Below are positions 7,855 through 14,427 of a DNA stretch of 14,628 nucleotides, one piece after another. The position numbers were made by a program, and so were the translations under genes. Origin of the DNA: Desulfobacterales bacterium. GTDB lineage: Bacteria > Desulfobacterota > Desulfobacteria > Desulfobacterales > UBA11574. The DNA is taken from the NCBI GenBank assembly GCA_030601485.1, contig JAUVTO010000023.1, positions 1-14,628 on the forward strand, in the 5' to 3' direction. Below the pieces are notes generated by a model. That model searched no databases, was not told where the DNA came from, and saw only the letters and a program-made list of their open reading frames with translations. Within the stretch, counting starts at the first letter, position 1. The number at the start of each line of letters is the position of its first letter.

Positions 7855-9180
7855 TTAATCGTTTTTCAATGACCCCTGACCCGTTGCTCCCAGGACACTC
7901 ATCCACAACTTTCCTTTGGGATCGATCTGCTTGTGTTTTCCGGCCGAGGCACTTAAGGGGAGATGCACGAAATGGTTGTTCCAGCGGCCGATGAGAAGTT
8001 TTGTTTTTCCCGCCATGCCTGCATGAACCGCGTCACGCCCCAAAAAGCTGCAGAAGACATTATCATTGGCATTTGCAGGCAGGCTTCTTATCATATAGCT
8101 GGGATCAATATATTTTAAAGAAACCTCGATATTTTTGCGATTAAAATATGACAATATGGTATTTTTGAGGAAAAGTCCTATATCCTGGAGCCTGATATTT
8201 CCGGATTCATCACGTTCCGTTGTTTGAGCGTCAAAAAACTTTTGACCTGCGCCTTCAGCCACTACGATTACGGCATGTCCTCTGTGATGAAGACGTCTTT
8301 CAAGGGAAGCAAGAAAGCCGCCCGATCCTTCAAAGTCAAAATCCACCTCCGGTATCAGCACAAAATTTGCATCCTGTTGAGCCAGGGCGGCTGTTGCGGC
8401 GATGAAGCCCGAATGTCTGCCCATCAGTTTGATAAGACCGATTCCGTTGGGATATCCTTCTGCTTCGTTATGCGCCCCCTTGATCGCCTGGGTGGCAACA
8501 TCAACAGCCGTATGAAAACCAAAAGAGCGTGATACCATGTAAATATCATTATCAATGGTTTTTGGGATTCCTACAACGCTTATTTTCAGACCTCTTTGGG
8601 ATATGGCATCCGCTATTTTTGTAGCTGCCATGAGTGTGCCGTCGCCTCCGATCATAAAAAGGATGCCGATGTTCATCCGTTCCAGGCTGTCGACAATCTC
8701 ATCTATAGGATGGGGTCCCCGTGAAGATCCCAGGATCGAACCGCCCATCTCGTGTATATTAACGACTAAATCGGGTTTAAGATCGATGATGTCGTGCCCG
8801 TATTTGGGGATAAAGCCCTGAAGACCATATCTAAAGCCGTAGATATTTCGCACCCCATAACCGTAGAAAAGTTCCAGAACGATTGCCCGGATAATGTCGT
8901 TCAAACCGGGGCATAATCCGCCGCAGGTTACCAGTGCACACCGCAGCTTGCTCGGGTCGAAGTATATTTTACTTCTGGGGCCGGCCAGCTCAAAAGCAGG
9001 AAAATCTTTTCCTTGTTCGGCCAATTTGATCAGACTGTTTAAATTTACGTCCACGACAACCCTGTCGGTATCGTGCACAAAATTTCGGCTGAGGGAATCT
9101 TCTTCACCTCTGCGGATAGGTGATGTTATTTTAAGAGGTCCAAGGGTCTCTATTGTTGTGTCAATGGAATCGAATTCCAT
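7855..9180 (-). CDS. pfkA: 6-phosphofructokinase, long plant/trypanosome-like clade (probably ATP-dependent)
   Basis: This cytoplasmic enzyme phosphorylates fructose 6-phosphate to fructose 1,6-bisphosphate in glycolysis. The 441-aa protein is longer than the 320-aa E. coli PfkA, with about 75 extra N-terminal residues. Family motifs are CGGLCPGLND (86-95), GGDGT (178-182), PKTIDND (206-212), MGRHSG (253-258) and a C-terminal YIDPSYMIRSLPANANDN. The glycine at 181 (E. coli position 104) is the ATP type, since PPi enzymes usually have Asp there, while K207 (position 124) is the residue typical of PPi enzymes. The same Gly/Lys pair occurs in ATP-dependent plant and trypanosomal enzymes. ATG at 9180 has AGGGA 7 nt upstream. 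It follows kdsD by 35 nt and is probably co-transcribed. The phosphoryl donor is an inference. Confidence 0.93.
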   Translation of the reverse strand: MEFDSIDTTIETLGPLKITSPIRRGEEDSLSRNFVHDTDRVVVDVNLNSLIKLAEQGKDFPAFELAGPRSKIYFDPSKLRCALVTCGGLCPGLNDIIRAIVLELFYGYGVRNIYGFRYGLQGFIPKYGHDIIDLKPDLVVNIHEMGGSILGSSRGPHPIDEIVDSLERMNIGILFMIGGDGTLMAATKIADAISQRGLKISVVGIPKTIDNDIYMVSRSFGFHTAVDVATQAIKGAHNEAEGYPNGIGLIKLMGRHSGFIAATAALAQQDANFVLIPEVDFDFEGSGGFLASLERRLHHRGHAVIVVAEGAGQKFFDAQTTERDESGNIRLQDIGLFLKNTILSYFNRKNIEVSLKYIDPSYMIRSLPANANDNVFCSFLGRDAVHAGMAGKTKLLIGRWNNHFVHLPLSASAGKHKQIDPKGKLWMSVLGATGQGSLKND

Positions 9181-9215
9181 AATATTTCCCTTAAAATGAG
9201 GCTTACAGTTACGAT

Positions 9216-10190
9216 TTAAGTTCCATTAAATTTGAAATCACCTTTGCCTAAAATATCATGCAGGTGCAAGACCCCCCGAACCTTTTCTGTAGAATCCGTT
9301 ATGGGAAGGACCGTGATTTGGAATTTTTCCATCATATTCAGGGCATCATATGCCGGAGAATCCGGGGCCACGGTTCGGGGCTTTTTTGTCATGACTTGTT
9401 CAACGGTTAGTTCGTGAATAGATTTTCTTTTTGCAATCAGACGTCTCAAATCACCGTCGGTGATGATACCGGCAAGAGTGTCGTCGGGTCTGAAGACAAG
9501 GGTCGCTCCCAATCCAAGACGATTGATTTCCTTGACGGCATCTTCCATGGAGGTCCCTTCAGGAACGCGGGGAATGGATTTACCGGTTAGCATGAAATCT
9601 TTAACTTTGTTGGAAAGCCGATGCCCGAGCGTGCCGCCTGGATGAATCTTTTTGAAGTCGCCTGAATTGAAATGTTTTTTGTTTATCAGAACCACGGCAA
9701 GGGCGTCGCCAATGGCAAGAAGTGCGGTGGTGCTTGCCGTGGGAACAAAGCCCAACGGGCATGCTTCCTTTTTTACAGCCACATCGATGATGATGTCGCT
9801 ATGTCTGGCTAATGTGGAGTTTTTATTCCCGGTAAACGCAATGATTGTACACCCTATTTTACGGATACTGGGTATAAGGATATTCAGTTCGTCGGTTTCG
9901 CCGCTGTTGGAAAGGGCTATGAATATATCATCCGGGCCGACCATGCCGAGGTCTCCATGAATAGCCTCGGCAGGATGTAAAAAAAGTGATTTTGTTCCCG
10001 TGCTGTTCAGAGTGGCCACGATTTTTCGGCCCACGAGCCCGGATTTACCGATGCCGCTGACAATTAATCTGCCATGGGACCGGCAGATGATATCCACCAT
10101 TTTCGGGAAGTTGTCATCAATACGATCTGCCAGTTTCAAAATACCTTGGGCCTCTATTTTGAGAACCTCAACAACTTGTTTTATGACCAT
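9216..10190 (-). CDS. kdsD: Arabinose-5-phosphate isomerase (KpsF/GutQ family)
   Basis: This enzyme interconverts ribulose 5-phosphate and arabinose 5-phosphate, the first step of KDO synthesis for lipopolysaccharide. Numbered from ATG at 10190 (324 aa; E. coli KdsD is 328), the sugar isomerase (SIS) domain spans about 38-170 with GIGKSG (46-51), HPAEAIHGDLGM (72-83) and SNSGETDE (94-101), then HPGGTLG (183-189). Two CBS domains fill about 200-324. The frame stays open to 10376, but the extra 62 residues are low-complexity and lie over the divergent promoters, and the ATG at 10190 restores the family length. AAGGGA lies about 11 nt before it, a longer spacing than usual. No capsule (kps) or gut genes are near, favouring KdsD over KpsF or GutQ. 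It is probably first gene of an operon with pfkA. Confidence 0.94.
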   Translation of the reverse strand: MVIKQVVEVLKIEAQGILKLADRIDDNFPKMVDIICRSHGRLIVSGIGKSGLVGRKIVATLNSTGTKSLFLHPAEAIHGDLGMVGPDDIFIALSNSGETDELNILIPSIRKIGCTIIAFTGNKNSTLARHSDIIIDVAVKKEACPLGFVPTASTTALLAIGDALAVVLINKKHFNSGDFKKIHPGGTLGHRLSNKVKDFMLTGKSIPRVPEGTSMEDAVKEINRLGLGATLVFRPDDTLAGIITDGDLRRLIAKRKSIHELTVEQVMTKKPRTVAPDSPAYDALNMMEKFQITVLPITDSTEKVRGVLHLHDILGKGDFKFNGT

Positions 10191-10232
10191 GTGTAATATA
10201 TTCCCTTTTGTCTGAAATATTGTCAAATAACT

Positions 10233-10260
10233 AATATAAGTATTGTAAATAAATTGGCAA
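10233..10260 (-). promoter_or_regulatory. Candidate sigma-70 promoter for kdsD-pfkA
   Basis: Minus-strand TTGCCA (10255-10260), a 16-nt spacer and TATATT (10233-10238) predict a start near 10226, about 35 nt before the kdsD ATG. The surrounding DNA is very AT-rich, so chance matches are likely and confidence is moderate. Confidence 0.4.
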
Positions 10261-10369
10261 TTTTTAAATAAAAAATCAAGAATTCTTTTTGATAGGCTAT
10301 AGTGATTGTCAGAGTTCGGAACATATTTTTGACAATTGATATATAATAAAAAAAATATCAAATTTTTTG

Positions 10370-10398
10370 TTGACAACCCTTATCCGCTTGATTATATT
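10370..10398 (+). promoter_or_regulatory. Strong sigma-70 promoter for the cysteine-rich protein gene or a short RNA
   Basis: A perfect -35 box TTGACA (10370-10375) and TATATT (10393-10398) are separated by exactly 17 nt, the best promoter in the window. The predicted transcript start is near 10405. It faces away from kdsD. Confidence 0.7.
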
Positions 10399-10428
10399 GC
10401 CCCAGTTTTTTTGAGACCTGTCTATTTG

Positions 10429-10460
10429 AGGCCGGGAACAGATGCTCCCGGCCTTTTTTT
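10429..10460 (+). terminator. Intrinsic terminator in the leader of the cysteine-rich gene (attenuator or sRNA end)
   Basis: AGGCCGGGA (10429-10437) pairs perfectly with TCCCGGCCT (10446-10454) around an 8-nt loop, followed by seven T (10454-10460). This is a textbook Rho-independent terminator, beginning about 25 nt after the predicted start and ending 28 nt before the ATG at 10489. It would end most transcription at about 55 nt unless read-through is regulated. Confidence 0.8.
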
Positions 10461-10488
10461 GATCTTTTTCCGAAAGGGGGTGATTACA

Positions 10489-10767
10489 ATGGTTTGTACA
10501 ACGATTAGAAAAGGTTTTGAGTGCCCTTTTATGACTGCAAAGGGGTGTTCTTACAATGGCGGAATTTGCCACGAGATCATGGAACAGTGTAAAGGCTGCA
10601 ATCGTAGTTTTGAATACGCTTCCGGATGGTACTGCTCGGCATGCCCTGATCCTTCACTGAAATGGAAAACCGGAGATTGCAATTTTGCTTCACATGTCAC
10701 AAAGGCTGTTTCAGCATCAAAAGCAAAGATTAATCCGCTCAAAGCATCCAAGAGAGGAAACAAGTAA
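10489..10767 (+). CDS. PxxKW family small cysteine-rich protein
   Basis: This 92-aa protein has nine cysteines (residues 3, 12, 20, 27, 34, 37, 49, 52, 64) in pairs such as CKGC and CSAC, a PSLKW motif at 55-59, and a basic lysine-rich tail. This fits the PxxKW family of small cysteine-rich proteins known from Deltaproteobacteria, whose function is not known to me. The cysteine pattern suggests binding of zinc or another metal, or an Fe-S centre. There is no signal peptide or membrane segment, so it is probably cytoplasmic. The open frame reaches back to 10336, but that extension crosses a promoter and terminator; the ATG at 10489 has a purine-rich GGGGGTG sequence 6 nt upstream. Terminators lie on both sides, so it is a single-gene unit. 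Confidence 0.85.
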   Translation: MVCTTIRKGFECPFMTAKGCSYNGGICHEIMEQCKGCNRSFEYASGWYCSACPDPSLKWKTGDCNFASHVTKAVSASKAKINPLKASKRGNK

Positions 10768-10788
10768 TGTTGCTTTCGATCTACAAAT

Positions 10789-10821
10789 AAACCCCGCTTT
10801 ATTAAAAGGGCGGGGTTTTTT
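10789..10821 (+). terminator. Intrinsic terminator after the cysteine-rich gene
   Basis: AAACCCCGC (10789-10797) pairs with GCGGGGTTT (10810-10818) and the stem can extend inward through TTT/AAA with a one-base bulge. A T-run (10816-10821) follows. It starts 21 nt after the stop codon at 10767. Confidence 0.85.
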
Positions 10822-10891
10822 CATGAACCACCTATTCCGGCCCATGGTGCCAGCGCTTATTCATCCACCCGATATTTCAAGTTATTTTCCC

Positions 10892-10921
10892 TTGACATGC
10901 TTTATGTCAACACTGTAAAAT
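10892..10921 (+). promoter_or_regulatory. Promoter with palindromic operator over the -35 box, upstream of the aminotransferase
   Basis: TTGACA (10892-10897), an 18-nt spacer and TAAAAT (10916-10921) form a good sigma-70 promoter. The -35 box is part of a perfect 7-bp palindrome, TTGACAT-GCTTT-ATGTCAA (10892-10910), which looks like a dimeric regulator site positioned to block the polymerase. A start near 10928 leaves a leader of about 140 nt. A second -10-like TATAAT at 10956-10961 has no good -35 partner. Confidence 0.5.
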
Positions 10922-10988
10922 CTAAGGCAGTTTTCTATGATCGCTATAAAAAAAGTATAATTTATCAATTGATATACCGGAATCCTTA

Positions 10989-11030
10989 ACTTTAGTTCAC
11001 TTTAGCTCACTTTGAACTTTAGTCACTTTT
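10989..11030 (+). repeat. Short degenerate tandem repeats (CTTTAGTTCA type) in the aminotransferase leader
   Basis: About four consecutive units read CTTTAGTTCA, CTTTAGCTCA, CTTTGAA, CTTTAGTCA, then CTTTT. Unit length is 10 nt with shortened 7- and 9-nt versions. They end 23 nt before the Shine-Dalgarno sequence. They could be slippage-derived DNA or a protein-binding array. Confidence 0.6.
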
Positions 11031-11066
11031 CCGGCTTGTTCGAGTTAGTTTAAAGGAGGGAAATCC

Positions 11067-12386
11067 GTGAATCCGATTGCTCAAGACCTCAACCAGATTA
11101 TCGAGAAAGGTAATCCCCATCTAATGGAAATGCTGTCTGAGATGGGCAGAAACCTTTTTTTCCCTAAAGGAATTTTAAGCCAGAGCGCCGAGGCCAGGGA
11201 AAAGGCCCATAAGTTAAATGCAACCATAGGTATTGCCACGGAGCGCGGGGGGACCATGCATTTTCCTTCGGTAATGGACTCAATTTGCAGTATTCGAGCA
11301 AAAGAGTCGCTAACCTATGCATCATCCTTTGGCATTCCGAGCTTGAGAAAAGTCTGGCAGGACTCCCTTTTTAAAAAAAATCCTTCCCTTGAGGGCAAAA
11401 CCATCAGTTTACCCGTTGTTACTTGTGGCATTACTCACGCTATCAGCATGGTTGCGGATATCTGGTTAGATCCTGATGATGTGGTGATTTTGCCCGACAA
11501 GATGTGGGGTAACTATAACATGATTCTGAATGTCAAAAAAGGGGCAAAAATAAGTCAGTATCGTTTGTTTTCGGAAAATCATGGATTTAATCTTAAAGCC
11601 TTTGAGGAAAAGATACGGATTGAGGCGAAGAAATATGATAAAGTTATGGTTTTGCTGAATTTTCCGAATAACCCTACCGGTTATTCGGTAACCGTTGAAG
11701 AGGGGAATCGCATTATAGAAATCCTTGCCGGGATCGCCGACACGGGTAAAAATATTATAGTTGTTACTGATGACGCCTACTTCGGACTTTTTTATGAAGA
11801 CCGGGTTCTGAAAGAATCTCTTTTTGCAAATCTTTGCAACCGGCATCCCAGGATTCTTGCCGTCAAGCTTGATGGCGCTACCAAGGAGAACTTTGTTTGG
11901 GGATTACGGGTCGGTTTTATAACGTACGGATGTAAAATTGAAGGTGATTCTATGGCCGTATATGATGCACTGGAAAGGAAAACCGCAGGGAGCATCAGGG
12001 GTTCGATTTCCAATGCTTCCCACCTGGGACAGACCATTGTGCTGAGATCCATGCAGAGCGAAAACTACATTAAAGAAAAAGAAGAAAAATTCAGGGTGCT
12101 GAAAAACAGAGCCGGACGGATAAAAGAAATACTTTCGGATTCCAGATACAAAGACGCCTGGGATGTTTATCCTTTTAATTCCGGTTATTTTATGTGTATC
12201 AGGTTAAAATCGGTGGATGCTGAGACGCTCAGGCTCCACCTTCTTGAAAAATATGGCGTAGGCCTTATATCCATAGGGGAAAGGGATATGAGAATAGCTT
12301 TTTCTTGCCTGGAGGAGACCGATATACTCGAACTTTTCAATATTATTTTGCAGGGCGTAAAAGATTTGAAAGGGATGAATGTATAA
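11067..12386 (+). CDS. Class I/II PLP-dependent aminotransferase
   Basis: This 439-aa fold-type I aminotransferase should bind pyridoxal phosphate at K273 (GATKENFVWGLRVGF). D236 and Y238 in DDAYFGLFYE contact the cofactor ring, NFPNNPTGYS (198-207) is the conserved Asn-Pro-Thr-Gly loop, and R409 in MRIAFS is the likely carboxylate-binding arginine. The N-terminal 110 residues differ from the AspC/TyrB pattern. Substrates cannot be assigned; aromatic, alanine or branched-chain donors are possible, and it might supply the last tyrosine step downstream of tyrA, but it is not next to that gene. The GTG start is supported by AAGGAGG 7 nt upstream, the strongest ribosome site in the window. It has its own promoter with a palindrome, so it is probably independently regulated. 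Confidence 0.92.
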   Translation: MNPIAQDLNQIIEKGNPHLMEMLSEMGRNLFFPKGILSQSAEAREKAHKLNATIGIATERGGTMHFPSVMDSICSIRAKESLTYASSFGIPSLRKVWQDSLFKKNPSLEGKTISLPVVTCGITHAISMVADIWLDPDDVVILPDKMWGNYNMILNVKKGAKISQYRLFSENHGFNLKAFEEKIRIEAKKYDKVMVLLNFPNNPTGYSVTVEEGNRIIEILAGIADTGKNIIVVTDDAYFGLFYEDRVLKESLFANLCNRHPRILAVKLDGATKENFVWGLRVGFITYGCKIEGDSMAVYDALERKTAGSIRGSISNASHLGQTIVLRSMQSENYIKEKEEKFRVLKNRAGRIKEILSDSRYKDAWDVYPFNSGYFMCIRLKSVDAETLRLHLLEKYGVGLISIGERDMRIAFSCLEETDILELFNIILQGVKDLKGMNV

Positions 12387-12413
12387 AAACCGTTGCTTGT
12401 TGTCGGACGGTTT
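12387..12413 (+). terminator. Weak hairpin after the aminotransferase gene
   Basis: AAACCGT (12387-12393) pairs with ACGGTTT (12407-12413) around a 13-nt loop directly after the stop codon. Only three T follow, so it is a poor intrinsic terminator and read-through into the downstream ClC gene is plausible. Confidence 0.3.
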
Positions 12414-12456
12414 GATATTCTTCATTAATGTCTGGGATGGCGGGGCAAGCTGATTT

Positions 12457-14274
12457 GTGGCACTATTGAATCGTTTTAAAAAGATCATCCAATCCATTGT
12501 TGGCAAAGATCGGTCCACCAATTTTGCCCAGGCCGGTAAATGGACCTTATACTTTGTATTAATAGGGCTTATCGCCGGCCTTGGATCTATTGTTTTTCAT
12601 TACCTGTGCCGGCTCGGTCTCCATTATTTTATGGATTTTATGGCCGGCTACCGGCCCCCTCCTCCGGCCGGTGAACATCACCTCCTGCTACCCACAGGCA
12701 CTCCATTCAATCGTATCACGCTTCTTTTTCTTCCTGCACTTGGCGGCCTATTGAGCGGATGGCTGGTATATACTTATGCCCCGGAAGCCGAAGGCCATGG
12801 AACAGATGCTGCAATTGACGCCTATCACAGAAAAGGCGGCTTCATGCGCAGCAGGGTTCCGTTTATTAAGACCATAGCTTCTGTATTTACCATTACAACC
12901 GGCGGGTCAGGGGGAAGAGAAGGTCCCATTGCTCAAATAGGAGCCGGTTTTGGCTCATTCCTGGCAACGACCTTAAAACTATCAGACCGGGAACGAAGGA
13001 TAATGATGGCTGCGGGGGTTGGAGCCGGAGTGGGGAGTATTTTCCGAGCCCCTCTGGCAGGTGCTCTTTTTGCTGCCGAGGTGCTCTACCGTGACCCGGA
13101 GTTTGAATCAGAAGTTATTATTCCTGCCGGCATCTCCTCGGTGGTGGCCTATTGCCTGTTTTGTCTGGTGTTTGGCTGGGGTTCTCTGTTTGAGTCGCCT
13201 GATTTTTTATTTCGCAATCCATTAGAATTAGGACCTTACCTCGTGCTTTCATTAGTTCTTGTAGCCACAGGCGTTCTTTACATCAAATCATTTTATGGTC
13301 TCATCGGCATTTTCAAATCTATCAAAATTCCAAATCACATAAAGCCGGCTATAGGAGGACTATGTACCGGTATTATCGGCTTCTTTTTACCTCAGACCCT
13401 GGCTTTTGGATATGGATTTGCTCAGAAAGCGCTATACAATGAGCTTACCATACCGTTTTTGTTTTTTCTTGCCATCGGAAAAATATTTACCACATCATTT
13501 TCCATCGGATCCGGGGGGAGCGGCGGGGTATTTGGCCCTTCAATAGTAATCGGCGGTGCAATGGGTGGTGTGGTGGGAAAAATTTTTCACCAGATCATGC
13601 CCGGTATTGTCACTGAACCCGGAGCCTTTGTGGTGGTGGGTATGGCAGGCTTTTTTACGGCCGTGTCAAACACTCCGATTTCTACCATCATATTTGTCAG
13701 TGAAATGACTGATTCGTATCAGCTGCTTCTGCCCAGCCTTCTGGTATGTTCAGTATCTTATCTTGCGGCACGGAAATGGACAATCTATGACAGACAGGTC
13801 AAAAGCAAGATCGACTCTCCGGCCCATGCAGGCGATTTTTTCGTGGATATTTTACAGGCTATCAGAGTCAAGAATTTACTCCACCTTGTCAAAAGTGTGG
13901 AAGTTATTCCCCGGGATATGACCTTTCGTGATTTCAGGAATTTTTTTTCAGAAACAAAACAGCACTATTTTCCGGTTGTGGATGAGTTTGACAGGCTGGT
14001 GGGAATATTTTCCAGTACAGATATCAGAAGTGTACTTTTTTCACGGGGAATCGGACAGCTTGTGGTGATGAATGATATTGCCACTTTTGACATTATATTT
14101 ACTACGCCTTCAGAGGATCTTAATACTGTATTCCAGAAATTTACCATTAAAAATATCGACAGCCTTCCGGTTGTAAAAGATGATGACCATGGTATTCTTA
14201 TCGGGATGCTGAATCGGAGGGAGGTTATTGCATATTACAACGAGCAGGTCCAGAAGATGAAAAGCAGGGATTAG
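12457..14274 (+). CDS. ClC family chloride channel/transporter with C-terminal CBS pair
   Basis: This 605-aa inner-membrane protein has the ClC core at about 25-440 and two CBS domains at about 475-600. The selectivity motifs are GSGGREGP (150-157, gating glutamate E155) and GSGGVFGPS (354-362). The first motif, usually GSGIP, reads GHGTD (113-117). After LFAAEV, the position matching the internal proton glutamate E203 of E. coli ClcA is V209, with E208 matching E202. This resembles ClC channels more than Cl-/H+ antiporters, so passive anion conduction is possible, though unproven. CBS pairs usually bind adenosine nucleotides and gate activity. The GTG at 12457 keeps the first membrane helix but has only a weak GGGG about 13 nt upstream, so the exact start is uncertain. 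It may be read together with the aminotransferase gene 70 nt upstream. Confidence 0.92.
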   Translation: MALLNRFKKIIQSIVGKDRSTNFAQAGKWTLYFVLIGLIAGLGSIVFHYLCRLGLHYFMDFMAGYRPPPPAGEHHLLLPTGTPFNRITLLFLPALGGLLSGWLVYTYAPEAEGHGTDAAIDAYHRKGGFMRSRVPFIKTIASVFTITTGGSGGREGPIAQIGAGFGSFLATTLKLSDRERRIMMAAGVGAGVGSIFRAPLAGALFAAEVLYRDPEFESEVIIPAGISSVVAYCLFCLVFGWGSLFESPDFLFRNPLELGPYLVLSLVLVATGVLYIKSFYGLIGIFKSIKIPNHIKPAIGGLCTGIIGFFLPQTLAFGYGFAQKALYNELTIPFLFFLAIGKIFTTSFSIGSGGSGGVFGPSIVIGGAMGGVVGKIFHQIMPGIVTEPGAFVVVGMAGFFTAVSNTPISTIIFVSEMTDSYQLLLPSLLVCSVSYLAARKWTIYDRQVKSKIDSPAHAGDFFVDILQAIRVKNLLHLVKSVEVIPRDMTFRDFRNFFSETKQHYFPVVDEFDRLVGIFSSTDIRSVLFSRGIGQLVVMNDIATFDIIFTTPSEDLNTVFQKFTIKNIDSLPVVKDDDHGILIGMLNRREVIAYYNEQVQKMKSRD

Positions 14275-14335
14275 CATTAAATTTCTCTGGAAGATTTTTT
14301 TTCGGTAATTTAATAGTATAGGAATTTCCTTTTTT

Positions 14336-14419
14336 GGACACAGATCAACACAGATTGCCAAGATTTTTAAATTGCAAAACAACAATATTATCTGTGTATA
14401 TCTGCGAAAATCTGCGTCC
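14336..14419. repeat. Inverted repeat cluster of CACAGAT / ATCTGTG units between convergent genes
   Basis: GGACACAGAT (14336-14345) pairs with ATCTGCGTCC (14410-14419), 9 of 10 positions. In between, CACAGATT (14349-14356) faces ATCTGTG (14390-14396) and ATCTGCG (14400-14406). The units can fold into a long hairpin between the convergent ClC and truA genes. It may serve as a bidirectional transcription end or be a dispersed extragenic repeat. Confidence 0.55.
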
Positions 14420-14427
14420 TATTTAAC

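Noticed and set aside
10329..10347. TTGACA and TATAAT pair just upstream of the cysteine-rich gene promoter
   Set aside because: The boxes are separated by only 7 nt, too close for a sigma-70 promoter.
10191..10376. 62-residue N-terminal extension of kdsD
   Set aside because: It is low-complexity AT-rich sequence, exceeds the family length and runs across the divergent promoters. ATG 10190 gives the normal size.
10336..10488. N-terminal extension of the cysteine-rich protein
   Set aside because: It would be encoded across a strong promoter and an intrinsic terminator. ATG 10489 has a good purine-rich ribosome site.
10309..10763. Minus-strand open frames opposite the cysteine-rich gene
   Set aside because: They are antisense shadows of the clearly better plus-strand gene and its leader.
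10989..11030. Possible CRISPR array
   Set aside because: Units are 7-10 nt with no spacers; no cas genes are present.
12428..12469. Short ATG frame of 13 codons overlapping the ClC start
   Set aside because: It has no ribosome site and no conserved leader-peptide feature such as a codon run; probably chance.
14310..14335. AGGA/TCCT short hairpin followed by T-run after the ClC gene
   Set aside because: The stem is only 4 bp, too short to call an intrinsic terminator.
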